The notes: a model not told the origin generated them from the letters alone. Counted from the first letter of the stretch, positions 1 to 5,764 are shown. The stretch: DNA of 7,327 nt from Ruminococcus flavefaciens (GCA_902796705.1 CADBQF010000082.1:1-7327); one strand, 5' to 3'. A program made the numbers and translations.

Positions 1-965
1 ACGATATAGCTGTAAGAACCCATTGCACCGGGGATTATGCCCTCTTCGCCCTCGCCTGCACGTATAGCACCCTTACGGTGTACCCATACGTCCTTGCCGA
101 AATGGTTTTCAAGGGCGGCGTAGTTGTGGTGGCAGTTTATCTCACCGGAGAATACCGGAACGATGCCCGTATTCTTCTCGATATGCTTTCTGAAGATATC
201 CTTTACCTTTGCAAGCATCAATGCACGGTTCTCATATGCGAAATCCATGCAGAGCTGCATCCACGCAAGATAACGCTGTCCCTCGTCAGTATCTACCGGC
301 AGGAAAGGAAGATTCCATTCCGACGGCACGACCGAATGCCACTTGTCGTTGAGAGCGTGTGCGATCCGGTTGAAGTGCTGACCGACTATATTTCCGAAGT
401 GACGGCTTCCGGAGTGGAGCATTATGCCGCACATTCCGTCATCGTCCTGCTGTATCTCTATGAAGTGATTTCCTCTGCCGAGAGTACCTGCCTGGAAGTA
501 TCCCTCATCTATCTGGGGGATAAGCTCCTTGTCGGCTTCGTAGCGGCTCATCTCAGCCTTTGCTCTGTCAAGGACTTCGGAAGGCTGGGGAGTTTTGTAA
601 TGGCTGAAACCAGTGGGGATATTGCGGAGTATATCGCCGCATATCGTCTGAACGAGATTTCCGCTTCCTGTGACTGTCTCACGGAGAAGCTCAACGGGGA
701 TATCAGTCTGTACATAAGCCATTCCGCAGCCTATATCCACACCGACAGCGTTTGGGATAACAGTATCCTCACAGGCGATGACACCGCCTATCGGCATACC
801 CTTTCCTGCATGAGTATCAGGCATAAGAGCTATCCATTTATGAGCGAACGGGAGCTTTGAGAGATGTACAGCCTGTTCGATACATTTTTCACCGACTGCC
901 TCTGCATTTGTCTGCCAGATCTTTATCGGCAGCATTTTTTCATTCTTGTTGTAGTGTACGAACAT
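1..965 (-). CDS. rtcB: RNA-splicing ligase RtcB (C-terminus beyond window)
   Basis: RtcB joins RNA 2',3'-cyclic phosphate or 3'-phosphate ends to 5'-OH ends, using GTP and Mn2+, in RNA repair or tRNA splicing in the cytoplasm. I translated 321 codons from an ATG at 965-963; the frame stays open to base 1. Family motifs appear in order: MPDTHAGKG (48-56), VGVDIGCGM (74-82, metal ligands Asp77 and Cys80), LGRGNHF (162-168, His167), LHSGSR (183-188, His184), CHHNY (278-282) and RKGAIRAGEGEEG near 297-309. The E. coli protein is 408 residues, so roughly 80-90 residues are missing, including the region of the GMP-accepting histidine. The start has an AGAGAAG ribosome binding site at 974-980 with an 8-nt spacer. 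No archease, rtcA or rtcR is visible on this side. The gene is divergent from the WYL pair. Identity is very secure; the biological substrate is not. Confidence 0.97.
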   Translation of the reverse strand, partial: MFVHYNKNEKMLPIKIWQTNAEAVGEKCIEQAVHLSKLPFAHKWIALMPDTHAGKGMPIGGVIACEDTVIPNAVGVDIGCGMAYVQTDIPVELLRETVTGSGNLVQTICGDILRNIPTGFSHYKTPQPSEVLDRAKAEMSRYEADKELIPQIDEGYFQAGTLGRGNHFIEIQQDDDGMCGIMLHSGSRHFGNIVGQHFNRIAHALNDKWHSVVPSEWNLPFLPVDTDEGQRYLAWMQLCMDFAYENRALMLAKVKDIFRKHIEKNTGIVPVFSGEINCHHNYAALENHFGKDVWVHRKGAIRAGEGEEGIIPGAMGSYSYI

Positions 966-999
966 TTCATTCACTTCTCTTTCGTTTTGGTATGGCTTT

Positions 1000-1028
1000 A
1001 GTATATCACATGAAATAATAAAAATCAT
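1000..1028 (-). promoter_or_regulatory. Candidate rtcB promoter
   Basis: Read on the minus strand there is a TATACT -10 box at 1005-1000, about 35 bases upstream of the rtcB start codon. With a 17-bp spacer the -35 box would be ATGATT at 1028-1023, which keeps only the TGA of the consensus. The -10 is convincing and the -35 is poor, so the promoter may be weak or need an activator. It lies back to back with the WYL-operon promoter, about 30 bp from its -35 box. Confidence 0.45.
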
Positions 1029-1057
1029 ATATTTTTTTCTGCGATGAGGAAGAACTA

Positions 1058-1086
1058 TTGAAAAAGATAAAAATATCTGTTAAAAT
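1058..1086 (+). promoter_or_regulatory. Sigma-A-like promoter of the WYL gene pair
   Basis: TTGAAA at 1058-1063, exactly 17 bp, then TAAAAT at 1081-1086, one mismatch from consensus in each box. Transcription would start near 1093, giving a leader of about 27 nt that contains a GGAGGTG ribosome binding site (1108-1114), 5 nt before the ATG at 1120. The 17-bp spacer contains AGATA-AAAA-TATCT (1065-1078), and a longer inverted repeat straddles the -10 box. Confidence 0.75.
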
Positions 1087-1101
1087 ATTATTGAACAGAT
1101 A
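1074..1101. repeat. 8-bp inverted repeat over the WYL promoter, candidate operator
   Basis: TATCTGTT (1074-1081) and AACAGATA (1094-1101) are perfect reverse complements separated by 12 bp. Arm centres are 20 bp apart, close to two helical turns, as expected for a dimeric regulator. The left arm reaches the first base of the -10 box and the right arm lies at the predicted transcription start, so a bound protein would probably block transcription. The core AGATAAAA also occurs directly repeated at 1065-1072 and 1097-1104. As RNA only the right arm would be in the transcript, so a DNA operator fits better than a leader hairpin. The binding protein is unknown; WYL autoregulation is the simplest guess. 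Confidence 0.5.
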
Positions 1102-1119
1102 AAATACGGAGGTGCGAAA

Positions 1120-2370
1120 ATGGCTGGTTTTTCGGAACTTATAAAGAATTTCAGCAAGACAAGGGAATACGTCCACGACTTTTTCGTATACGGTTTCAAA
1201 GTCAGGGGCGAATTCAATAAAAAGAGCAGCCGCACATACGATGACGAAAAGCGGCGTACAGAGAGCTGGATGTGCGATCATATCCGCTACGATGAACTCG
1301 GCAGAGGCAGACAGGTCTCCATATCGGTAGACTGCGGACATATACAGGAAAATCCGCTTTACAGTGCATTCAGGTCATGCAGTTTCACCGACAATGATAT
1401 CAAGCTGCACTTCCTTATAACAGATATGCTCTGCGGAGGAGAGGAGCTTTCCCTGCGTGAGATGACAGACAGGCTCAATACGGATTACTGCTTTCTCTTT
1501 GACGAGCAGACTGTCCGCAACAAACTGAAAGAATACGTTCAGGAGGGGATAGTTATTTCCGTGAAAAAGGGAAAGACTATGTACTACCGCCTTTCAGAGG
1601 ACAGAACAGAGGATTATTTCAGAGATCTCCCCGGACTGGAAGATGCTGTGAAATTTTTCTCCGAGACAAGGGATATCGGTGTCATCGGAAACAGTATGCT
1701 CCGGCAGGCAGATCTGAAAAACGATATCTTCTATATGAAGCACAATTATATAATACATACCCTCGAAGATATACTCATTCCCGATATACTTGAAGCGATG
1801 AACGATAAATGCTTCCTGATAATAAAGACGTTTTCTTCTGAAACAAATATAGAAAAGGTCGTGCCGATGCAGATACTCGCATCTCTCCAGACCGGAAGAC
1901 GCTACCTTGCTGCATATATCCCCGGAAGAAACCGTTTCACTTCACGCAGGCTCGACAAGATATCAGACGTGAAAAACGGCGGCAGATGTGAGGACTATGA
2001 CCTGTATAAGGAGAAATACGATAAAAACATCAGTAAATGCTTCGGAGTATCGTTCGGCAACAGACACACGAGCGGAACTGTCTCACCGATGAAGATATCT
2101 TTCTATGTAGATGAAGAAAAAGAAAGCTTCATTCTCGACCGCATCGAAAGAGAACGCCGATGTGCCGTCCTTGAAAAGACAGGCGAACATATCTATACTC
2201 TGACGGCAGATGTTTTTGATCCGAATGAGTTCATGCACTGGGCAAAAACTTTCATCGGCAGGATAGTGAACGTCGAGGGCGGAAGCGATGAAGTACGCAT
2301 GAGATATATCTCTGATATAATAAAGATGAAAAAAATGTACGGCGGTGATGACGATGAAGATATTCAGTGA
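1120..2370 (+). CDS. WYL-domain transcriptional regulator, first of tandem pair
   Basis: A 416-residue WYL-family regulator. Residues 1-90 form an N-terminal region that I recall only from similar Clostridia proteins (ELIKNF, VYGFK, SFTDNDI). Residues about 95-158 look like a winged helix-turn-helix: helices around LSLREMTDRL and DEQTVRNKLKEYV, then a basic wing VKKGKTMYYRL. A linker leads to the WYL domain (about 210-285), whose signature reads RYLAAYIPGR, followed by RRLDKISDV, matching the usual ligand-pocket strand and RxLxRI segment. Residues about 322-404 resemble the WCX C-terminal extension. WYL proteins generally control transcription in response to nucleic-acid-derived or other ligands; the ligand here is unknown. 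The ATG has a GGAGGTG site. The gene overlaps the next WYL gene, so the two products are probably made together and may form a heterodimer as PafB and PafC do. Confidence 0.85.
   Translation: MAGFSELIKNFSKTREYVHDFFVYGFKVRGEFNKKSSRTYDDEKRRTESWMCDHIRYDELGRGRQVSISVDCGHIQENPLYSAFRSCSFTDNDIKLHFLITDMLCGGEELSLREMTDRLNTDYCFLFDEQTVRNKLKEYVQEGIVISVKKGKTMYYRLSEDRTEDYFRDLPGLEDAVKFFSETRDIGVIGNSMLRQADLKNDIFYMKHNYIIHTLEDILIPDILEAMNDKCFLIIKTFSSETNIEKVVPMQILASLQTGRRYLAAYIPGRNRFTSRRLDKISDVKNGGRCEDYDLYKEKYDKNISKCFGVSFGNRHTSGTVSPMKISFYVDEEKESFILDRIERERRCAVLEKTGEHIYTLTADVFDPNEFMHWAKTFIGRIVNVEGGSDEVRMRYISDIIKMKKMYGGDDDEDIQ
2341..2347 (+). promoter_or_regulatory. Ribosome binding site selecting the start of the second WYL gene
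   Basis: GGCGGTG lies 6 nt upstream of the ATG at 2354. In the same frame a GTG at 2345 and an ATG at 2348 are also possible starts, but they sit on or directly beside this site, so 2354 is the best placed. The site is inside the end of the upstream WYL gene, which favours coupled translation. Confidence 0.55.
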
Positions 2371-3343
2371 GATATACGGAACTTATTTCCGCATCACATC
2401 AAAGATACTCAGCGAAGCATATACTGACGACAAGACGGTCAGAGATATCATCATGAAGGAAGGCTTCCGTGATTCAGTGCTTTTTCTGCCGCAGAAGCTC
2501 ATTCCCGGCAGCGAGGACTGGGGGCTGCTTGAAAGACTTCCTGACGGCAGGCTGAAACGCATCATAAAAAACAAGCCTGTGGAGATACTTACTTCCCTAC
2601 AGAAAAGCTGGCTGAAAGCAAAAATATCCGATCCGAGGATAAGGCTTTTCATGGACGATGAGACGATCAGCCGCCTTGATGAAAAGCTTGCAGATGTAAA
2701 GCCGCTTTTCCTGAGCAGTCAGTTCAGGGCGACAGACCGCTTTTCAGATCATGACGACTATGAAGATGAAGCATACCGTGAACATTTCCGGCAGGTTCTT
2801 GCCGCCGTAAAAAAGCGGAGCATAGCCGAAGTTGAATATGTAACGGGCCACGGCAGGACTATGCGTGGAAAGCTCGTCATGCTGAAAATAGAATATTCCC
2901 CCAAGAATGACAAGTTCAGGGTGTATTCGCTGCTTCTCAGACACGACCGCATCAGAAGCAGCGGCATCGTCAACATCGGAAGGATAACGTACATAAAGGA
3001 CACAGGCAGAGTGTTCAGGACACCGTTTTCGATCGATGATTATTTCAGCAGCAGAAAATGCACCGTTCCTGCTGTAGTCCGTGTAACTACGGCACGAAAC
3101 GGCATAGAGCGTTTCATGATGGAATTTGCCGCATTTGAAAAGCACACCGTCCGTGATCTTGAAACAGGCGAATGTACAGTAGAACTATGGTACGATGCCC
3201 AGGACGAGACCGAACTCCTGATAAGACTACTCAGCTACGGGCCTGTAGTGGAGATACTTTCCCCTCCGGCACTTCGTAAACAGGCAAAGGAACGCATCGG
3301 GAAGCAGTATTCCCTGCTGTGCGGGTTCAACAAAACTACTTGA
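2354..3343 (+). CDS. WYL-domain protein, second of tandem pair
   Basis: A 329-residue partner of the preceding WYL protein, starting with MKIFSEIYG; two in-frame starts upstream (2345, 2348) would add three residues at most. Residues 1-125 are a conserved-looking N-terminal region ending in KSWLKAKISDPRIRLF (85-100), which I recall from other Clostridia WYL proteins. I see no clear canonical DNA-reading helix there. Residues about 145-222 fit a WYL domain: KKRSIAEVEY, then KFRVYSLLLRHDRIRSSGIVN in the place of the WYL strand and IGRITYIKDTGRVF in the place of the RI segment. Residues about 236-315 fit a WCX extension ending GPVVEILSPPALR. It overlaps the upstream gene by 17 bp. Its TGA stop lies inside the -35 box of the next promoter. 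A regulatory subunit rather than an independent repressor is my inference. Confidence 0.8.
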   Translation: MKIFSEIYGTYFRITSKILSEAYTDDKTVRDIIMKEGFRDSVLFLPQKLIPGSEDWGLLERLPDGRLKRIIKNKPVEILTSLQKSWLKAKISDPRIRLFMDDETISRLDEKLADVKPLFLSSQFRATDRFSDHDDYEDEAYREHFRQVLAAVKKRSIAEVEYVTGHGRTMRGKLVMLKIEYSPKNDKFRVYSLLLRHDRIRSSGIVNIGRITYIKDTGRVFRTPFSIDDYFSSRKCTVPAVVRVTTARNGIERFMMEFAAFEKHTVRDLETGECTVELWYDAQDETELLIRLLSYGPVVEILSPPALRKQAKERIGKQYSLLCGFNKTT

Positions 3344-3368
3344 CATATAGTGCAGAATGGTGTATAAT
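3340..3368 (+). promoter_or_regulatory. Full-consensus promoter of the membrane protein-nth-yjbQ-sirtuin unit
   Basis: TTGACA (3340-3345), 17 bp, TATAAT (3363-3368): a perfect match to the sigma-A/sigma-70 consensus in both boxes and spacing. The -35 box contains the TGA stop codon of the second WYL gene (3341-3343). Transcription would start near 3375, about 26 nt before the ATG at 3401. I see no terminator between the WYL gene and this promoter, so read-through from upstream would add to its output. Confidence 0.85.
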
Positions 3369-3387
3369 TATGATAATAAACAGAGTT

Positions 3388-3394
3388 GGAAGTG
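3388..3394 (+). promoter_or_regulatory. Ribosome binding site fixing the membrane-protein start
   Basis: GGAAGTG sits 6 nt before the ATG at 3401. A TTG at 3386 in the same frame would extend the protein by five residues, but it overlaps this site and has no good site of its own, so 3401 is preferred. Confidence 0.6.
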
Positions 3395-3400
3395 TTACCT

Positions 3401-3769
3401 ATGACTGAATATCTTACCGCTTATATGGAACTTACAGAAAAGCGTCTTTCCGAATGCAAAGACCTTTCCGGCATAGAGGAGATACTTGCCGAGCATAAGG
3501 ACAAGATAGCATTCATGCAACATGAGAGGATAGTTCATTTTCTTGTGACGATGATGTTCGCACTGATACTTACCATATTTATGTGTGCATTCCTTTTTTC
3601 AGACAATATGAAGCTCCTCGTGCTGGTGACTATGATAATAGCGCTTCTCGCATTTTACATAAAGCATTACTACTTCCTTGAGAACACTGTACAGAAGATG
3701 TACAAGGTCTACGACAGAATGCTCGAAATGAAGCGTGAGATGCAGGGAAAGGCGGTGAGTGTCCGTTGA
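3401..3769 (+). CDS. Small two-helix membrane protein, function unknown
   Basis: A 122-residue protein that I do not recognise as a named family. The N-terminal 43 residues are charged and probably helical (LTEKRLSECK, IEEILAEHKDKI). Two hydrophobic stretches follow, about 44-66 and 70-92, joined by a very short turn (SDN), so it should form a membrane hairpin with both ends on the same side. The C-terminal tail (93-122) is polar and basic with a heptad-like look (VQKMYKVYDRMLEMKREM), suggesting a cytoplasmic coiled coil. There is no signal peptide and no obvious catalytic motif. It is the first gene after a consensus promoter and its stop overlaps the nth start by 4 bp, so it is co-translated with a DNA-repair enzyme. 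A membrane anchor or sensor is possible; nothing in the sequence assigns a role. Confidence 0.8.
   Translation: MTEYLTAYMELTEKRLSECKDLSGIEEILAEHKDKIAFMQHERIVHFLVTMMFALILTIFMCAFLFSDNMKLLVLVTMIIALLAFYIKHYYFLENTVQKMYKVYDRMLEMKREMQGKAVSVR
3754..3759 (+). promoter_or_regulatory. Ribosome binding site supporting the TTG start of nth
   Basis: GGTGAG, part of GGCGGTGAG, lies 6 nt upstream of TTG at 3766 and inside the end of the membrane-protein gene. No ATG or GTG with a comparable site is near the expected N-terminus, so the rare TTG start is well supported. Confidence 0.6.
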
Positions 3770-4416
3770 GAAAAAAAGAAAGAGCAGCCCTCGCACAGGA
3801 GGCTCTTGAAAAGATATATCCGGAGATATCATGCACGCTCGAATATGATGAACCTTATCAGCTCATGTTTGCAGCAAGGCTTGCAGCTCAGTGTACAGAT
3901 GCAAGAGTGAACAAGGTGACGAAGACGCTTTTTGTAAAGTATCCGACGCTTAAAGCTTTTGCCGATGCCGATATCTCTGAACTTGAAGAAGATGTGAAGC
4001 CTTGCGGTTTCTATCATACAAAGGCTAAGAGCATCAAGGAAATGGCACAGAAGCTCATAAGCGACTTCGGAGGAAAAGTCCCGTCTACTATGGAGCAGCT
4101 CCTCACTCTGCCGGGAATAGGCAGAAAGACAGCGAATCTCATGCTCGGTGACGTTTTCGGGAAACCGGCTGTCGTCACTGATACTCACTGTATCAGGATA
4201 ACCGGAAGACTCGGCCTGACCGATAACAAAGAGCCTGCAAAAGTCGAAAAAGACCTGCTGAAGCTGCTTGATCCTGAAACTTCAAATGATTTCTGCCACC
4301 GCACAGTCCAGTTCGGCAGAGACATATGCAGGGCGAGAAGCCCGAAATGCGGTATCTGCACTCTGAGCGGATTCTGCCGCTATTTTTCAGATAATAATAC
4401 ACACGGAGGAAAATGA
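3766..4416 (+). CDS. nth: Endonuclease III (DNA glycosylase/AP lyase)
   Basis: Nth removes oxidised pyrimidines from DNA and cleaves the abasic site by beta-elimination, in base excision repair. The 216-residue protein is close to the E. coli length (211). Visible features are LAAQCTDARVNKVT (39-52), the helix-hairpin-helix LPGIGRKTAN (115-124) with catalytic Lys121, VTDTHCIRI (137-145) with catalytic Asp139, and a C-terminal iron-sulfur motif C-x6-C-x2-C-x5-C at Cys188, 195, 198 and 204. All catalytic and cluster residues are present, so it should be active. Translation starts at TTG, and the overlap TTGA is shared with the stop of the membrane-protein gene, implying translational coupling and perhaps modest output. 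The yjbQ start follows the stop by one base. No oddity apart from the start codon. Confidence 0.97.
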   Translation: MRKKERAALAQEALEKIYPEISCTLEYDEPYQLMFAARLAAQCTDARVNKVTKTLFVKYPTLKAFADADISELEEDVKPCGFYHTKAKSIKEMAQKLISDFGGKVPSTMEQLLTLPGIGRKTANLMLGDVFGKPAVVTDTHCIRITGRLGLTDNKEPAKVEKDLLKLLDPETSNDFCHRTVQFGRDICRARSPKCGICTLSGFCRYFSDNNTHGGK

Positions 4417-4417
4417 T

Positions 4418-4813
4418 ATGCTGTTTGATTTTCAACTTAGCACCCCTGCTGAGGGACTTGTGGATATAACGAGCGAAGTATGCGAAGCTGTCTCGGAGAG
4501 CGGCGTGAATGAGGGGATATGTGTTGTCTACTGTCCTCATACGACTGCTGCCGTGACAGTCAACGAAAATGCCGATCCCGATGTAAAGACTGATTTTATA
4601 ATGGGCATGGAAAAAACATTCCCAGATCTGAGTACATTCAGACATTCGGAGGGCAATTCCGATGCTCACCTCAAATCATCTGCCGTCGGAGCAAGCATCA
4701 CTCTTATCGTAACAGCGGGCAGACCGCTCCTCGGTACATGGCAGGGAGTATATTTCTGCGAATTTGACGGGCCGAGGACGAGAAAATTCTATGTAAAGGT
4801 AATGGGAGGCTGA
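4418..4813 (+). CDS. yjbQ: YjbQ/UPF0047 family protein
   Basis: A 131-residue YjbQ-family protein, the usual full length for this small, trimer-forming family. Diagnostic motifs are CPHTTAAVTVNENADPDV (39-56), HSEGNSDAHLKSS (76-88) and LGTWQGVYFCEFDGPR (105-120). The conserved His41, His76, His84, Glu115 and Asp117 form the likely metal or active site. Databases often call it 'secondary thiamine-phosphate synthase' because E. coli YjbQ shows weak such activity; its physiological role is unsettled, and no thiamine genes are nearby here. Start ATG has a GGAGGA site at 4405-4410 with 7 nt spacing. One base separates it from nth and two from the sirtuin gene, so all three are surely one transcript. 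Membership is certain; function in this operon is unknown. Confidence 0.93.
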   Translation: MLFDFQLSTPAEGLVDITSEVCEAVSESGVNEGICVVYCPHTTAAVTVNENADPDVKTDFIMGMEKTFPDLSTFRHSEGNSDAHLKSSAVGASITLIVTAGRPLLGTWQGVYFCEFDGPRTRKFYVKVMGG

Positions 4814-4815
4814 TC

Positions 4816-5532
4816 ATGGACAGTAATATAGAAAAACTTGCTGAGATAGTACGCAGGTCAAAGCGGATAGTTTTCTTCGGCGGAGCAGGAGTCTCTACCG
4901 AAAGCGGCATACCGGATTTCAGGAGCGTTGACGGACTTTATAACCAGAAATGGGATTATCCGCCGGAAGTGATCCTCAGCCATTCGTTCTTTATCAGAAA
5001 TACAGAGGAATTCTACAGATTCTACCGTGAGAAGATGCTCTGTCCGGACGCAAAGCCGAACAAAGCACATATAAAGCTCGCACAGCTTGAAGAGGAGGGC
5101 AAACTCACTGCCGTCGTCACACAGAATATCGACGGACTTCATCAGGCAGCCGGAAGCAGGAGAGTATACGAACTTCACGGCAGCGTACTCAGGAATTATT
5201 GCATGAAGTGCGGTAAATTCCATGATGTGAAGAAGATAATGGATTCAAAGGGGATACCTCTTTGCGAATGCGGCGGAACGATCAAACCGGACGTTGTCCT
5301 TTATGAGGAAGGTCTTGACGATGCAACGCTTCGTGGCTCGGTAGAGGCTATATCCAAGGCTGATACGCTTATCATAGGAGGCACATCTCTTAATGTATAC
5401 CCGGCAGCCGGACTTGTGAATTATTTCAACGGAGATGACCTTGTTATCATAAATCTTTCACCCACACAAATGGACAGCAAAGCCGGTCTTCTCATACAAG
5501 GAAAGATAGGGGAGACACTTTCGGCTATCTGA
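4816..5532 (+). CDS. cobB: NAD-dependent protein deacylase, Sir2 family
   Basis: Removes acyl groups from protein lysines, consuming NAD+ and releasing nicotinamide and O-acyl-ADP-ribose. The 238-residue protein is a stand-alone sirtuin core. It shows GAGVSTESGIPDFRS (23-37, NAD binding), TQNIDGLH (102-109), ELHG with catalytic His121, and a zinc site with Cys129 and Cys132 plus Cys150 and Cys152, the second pair spaced C-x-C. KPDVVLYEE (157-165) and IIGGTSLNVYPAAGL (186-200) complete the nucleotide site. At the position where SIRT5 and E. coli CobB have the Tyr-xx-Arg acid-acyl motif, I align Tyr67 and Tyr70, so the Arg seems absent; deacetylation rather than desuccinylation is the better guess. 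The ATG follows a GGGAGG site (4804-4809) located in the end of yjbQ. It is the last gene of the unit. Confidence 0.95.
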   Translation: MDSNIEKLAEIVRRSKRIVFFGGAGVSTESGIPDFRSVDGLYNQKWDYPPEVILSHSFFIRNTEEFYRFYREKMLCPDAKPNKAHIKLAQLEEEGKLTAVVTQNIDGLHQAAGSRRVYELHGSVLRNYCMKCGKFHDVKKIMDSKGIPLCECGGTIKPDVVLYEEGLDDATLRGSVEAISKADTLIIGGTSLNVYPAAGLVNYFNGDDLVIINLSPTQMDSKAGLLIQGKIGETLSAI

Positions 5533-5607
5533 TATTAATGATAAGTTCATTTTTAAGAAATAATTTAGCTTGAAATTTAAGTATAATTTAATCTGCTTTT
5601 AGTGCCT

Positions 5608-5628
5608 AATATCCAAAAACAGGATATT
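5608..5628. repeat. Perfect 7-bp hairpin after the sirtuin gene; weak terminator or operator
   Basis: AATATCC (5608-5614) and GGATATT (5622-5628) flank a 7-nt A-rich loop. It is the only clear hairpin between the sirtuin stop and the next gene, 75 bp after the stop. Only two pairs per stem are G-C and the following tract (TTTCATTT) is interrupted, so termination would be inefficient. It may instead be a binding site for a regulator of the downstream glycoside hydrolase. Confidence 0.35.
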
Positions 5629-5699
5629 TCATTTGTGCTGACAGCCGAAAATTGTGAACTTACATTAAAAATATCTGAAAAGTTATTGATTTTTGGATA
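5610..5699. repeat. 10-bp inverted repeat pair in the sirtuin-GH26 spacer
   Basis: TATCCAAAAA (5610-5619) recurs as its exact reverse complement TTTTTGGATA (5690-5699), 70 bp apart. The left copy overlaps the small hairpin; the right copy overlaps the end of the -35 box and the spacer of the promoter for the GH26 gene. Two oppositely oriented copies, one on the promoter, could be regulator half-sites. The AT-rich context makes chance occurrence possible. The rest of 5533-5764 holds no gene, tRNA or riboswitch that I can recognise. Confidence 0.35.
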
Positions 5700-5714
5700 A
5701 AGCGGAACTATAAT
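5686..5714 (+). promoter_or_regulatory. Promoter of the secreted GH26 gene
   Basis: TTGATT (5686-5691), 17 bp, TATAAT (5709-5714): consensus -10, four of six in the -35, ideal spacing. Transcription would begin near 5721, leaving a leader of about 44 nt with a GGAGGG ribosome binding site at 5750-5755, 9 nt before the ATG. It separates the GH26 gene transcriptionally from the sirtuin unit. Confidence 0.7.
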
Positions 5715-5764
5715 TAAAGTATGGAGATATTAATGTTTTATCTTTGATTGGAGGGCTTTTAGAA

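Noticed and set aside
78..860. Long plus-strand open frame of about 260 codons opposite rtcB
   Set aside because: The minus strand in this stretch encodes every RtcB signature motif without interruption, while the plus-strand translation resembles no family and lacks a ribosome binding site. It is an antisense artefact.
1006..1341. Minus-strand open frame across the rtcB-WYL intergenic region
   Set aside because: It crosses two promoters and overlaps the WYL start in antisense; no ribosome binding site or recognisable protein.
1120..3343. WYL proteins as accessory factors of a type VI-D (Cas13d) CRISPR locus
   Set aside because: Cas13d loci in Ruminococcus do carry WYL proteins, but there is no repeat array or Cas gene here, and the tandem overlapping pair resembles PafB-PafC-like regulators.
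3386..3400. TTG at 3386 as start of the membrane protein
   Set aside because: It lies on the ribosome binding site of the ATG at 3401 and would leave the gene without a site of its own.
4418..4813. yjbQ as evidence of a thiamine biosynthesis operon with a TPP riboswitch
   Set aside because: No other thi gene or leader sequence is present, and the one-base gap from nth leaves no room for a riboswitch.
4816..5532. Sirtuin as an anti-phage NAD-depleting effector
   Set aside because: Defence SIR2 proteins are normally larger and fused or paired with sensor domains. This one is a compact protein deacylase with an intact zinc site and catalytic His, in a housekeeping-like operon.
5582..5587. TATAAT between the sirtuin and GH26 genes as a second promoter
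   Set aside because: No acceptable -35 box is found 16-18 bp upstream, and the sequence is uniformly AT-rich. The pair at 5686-5714 is far better.
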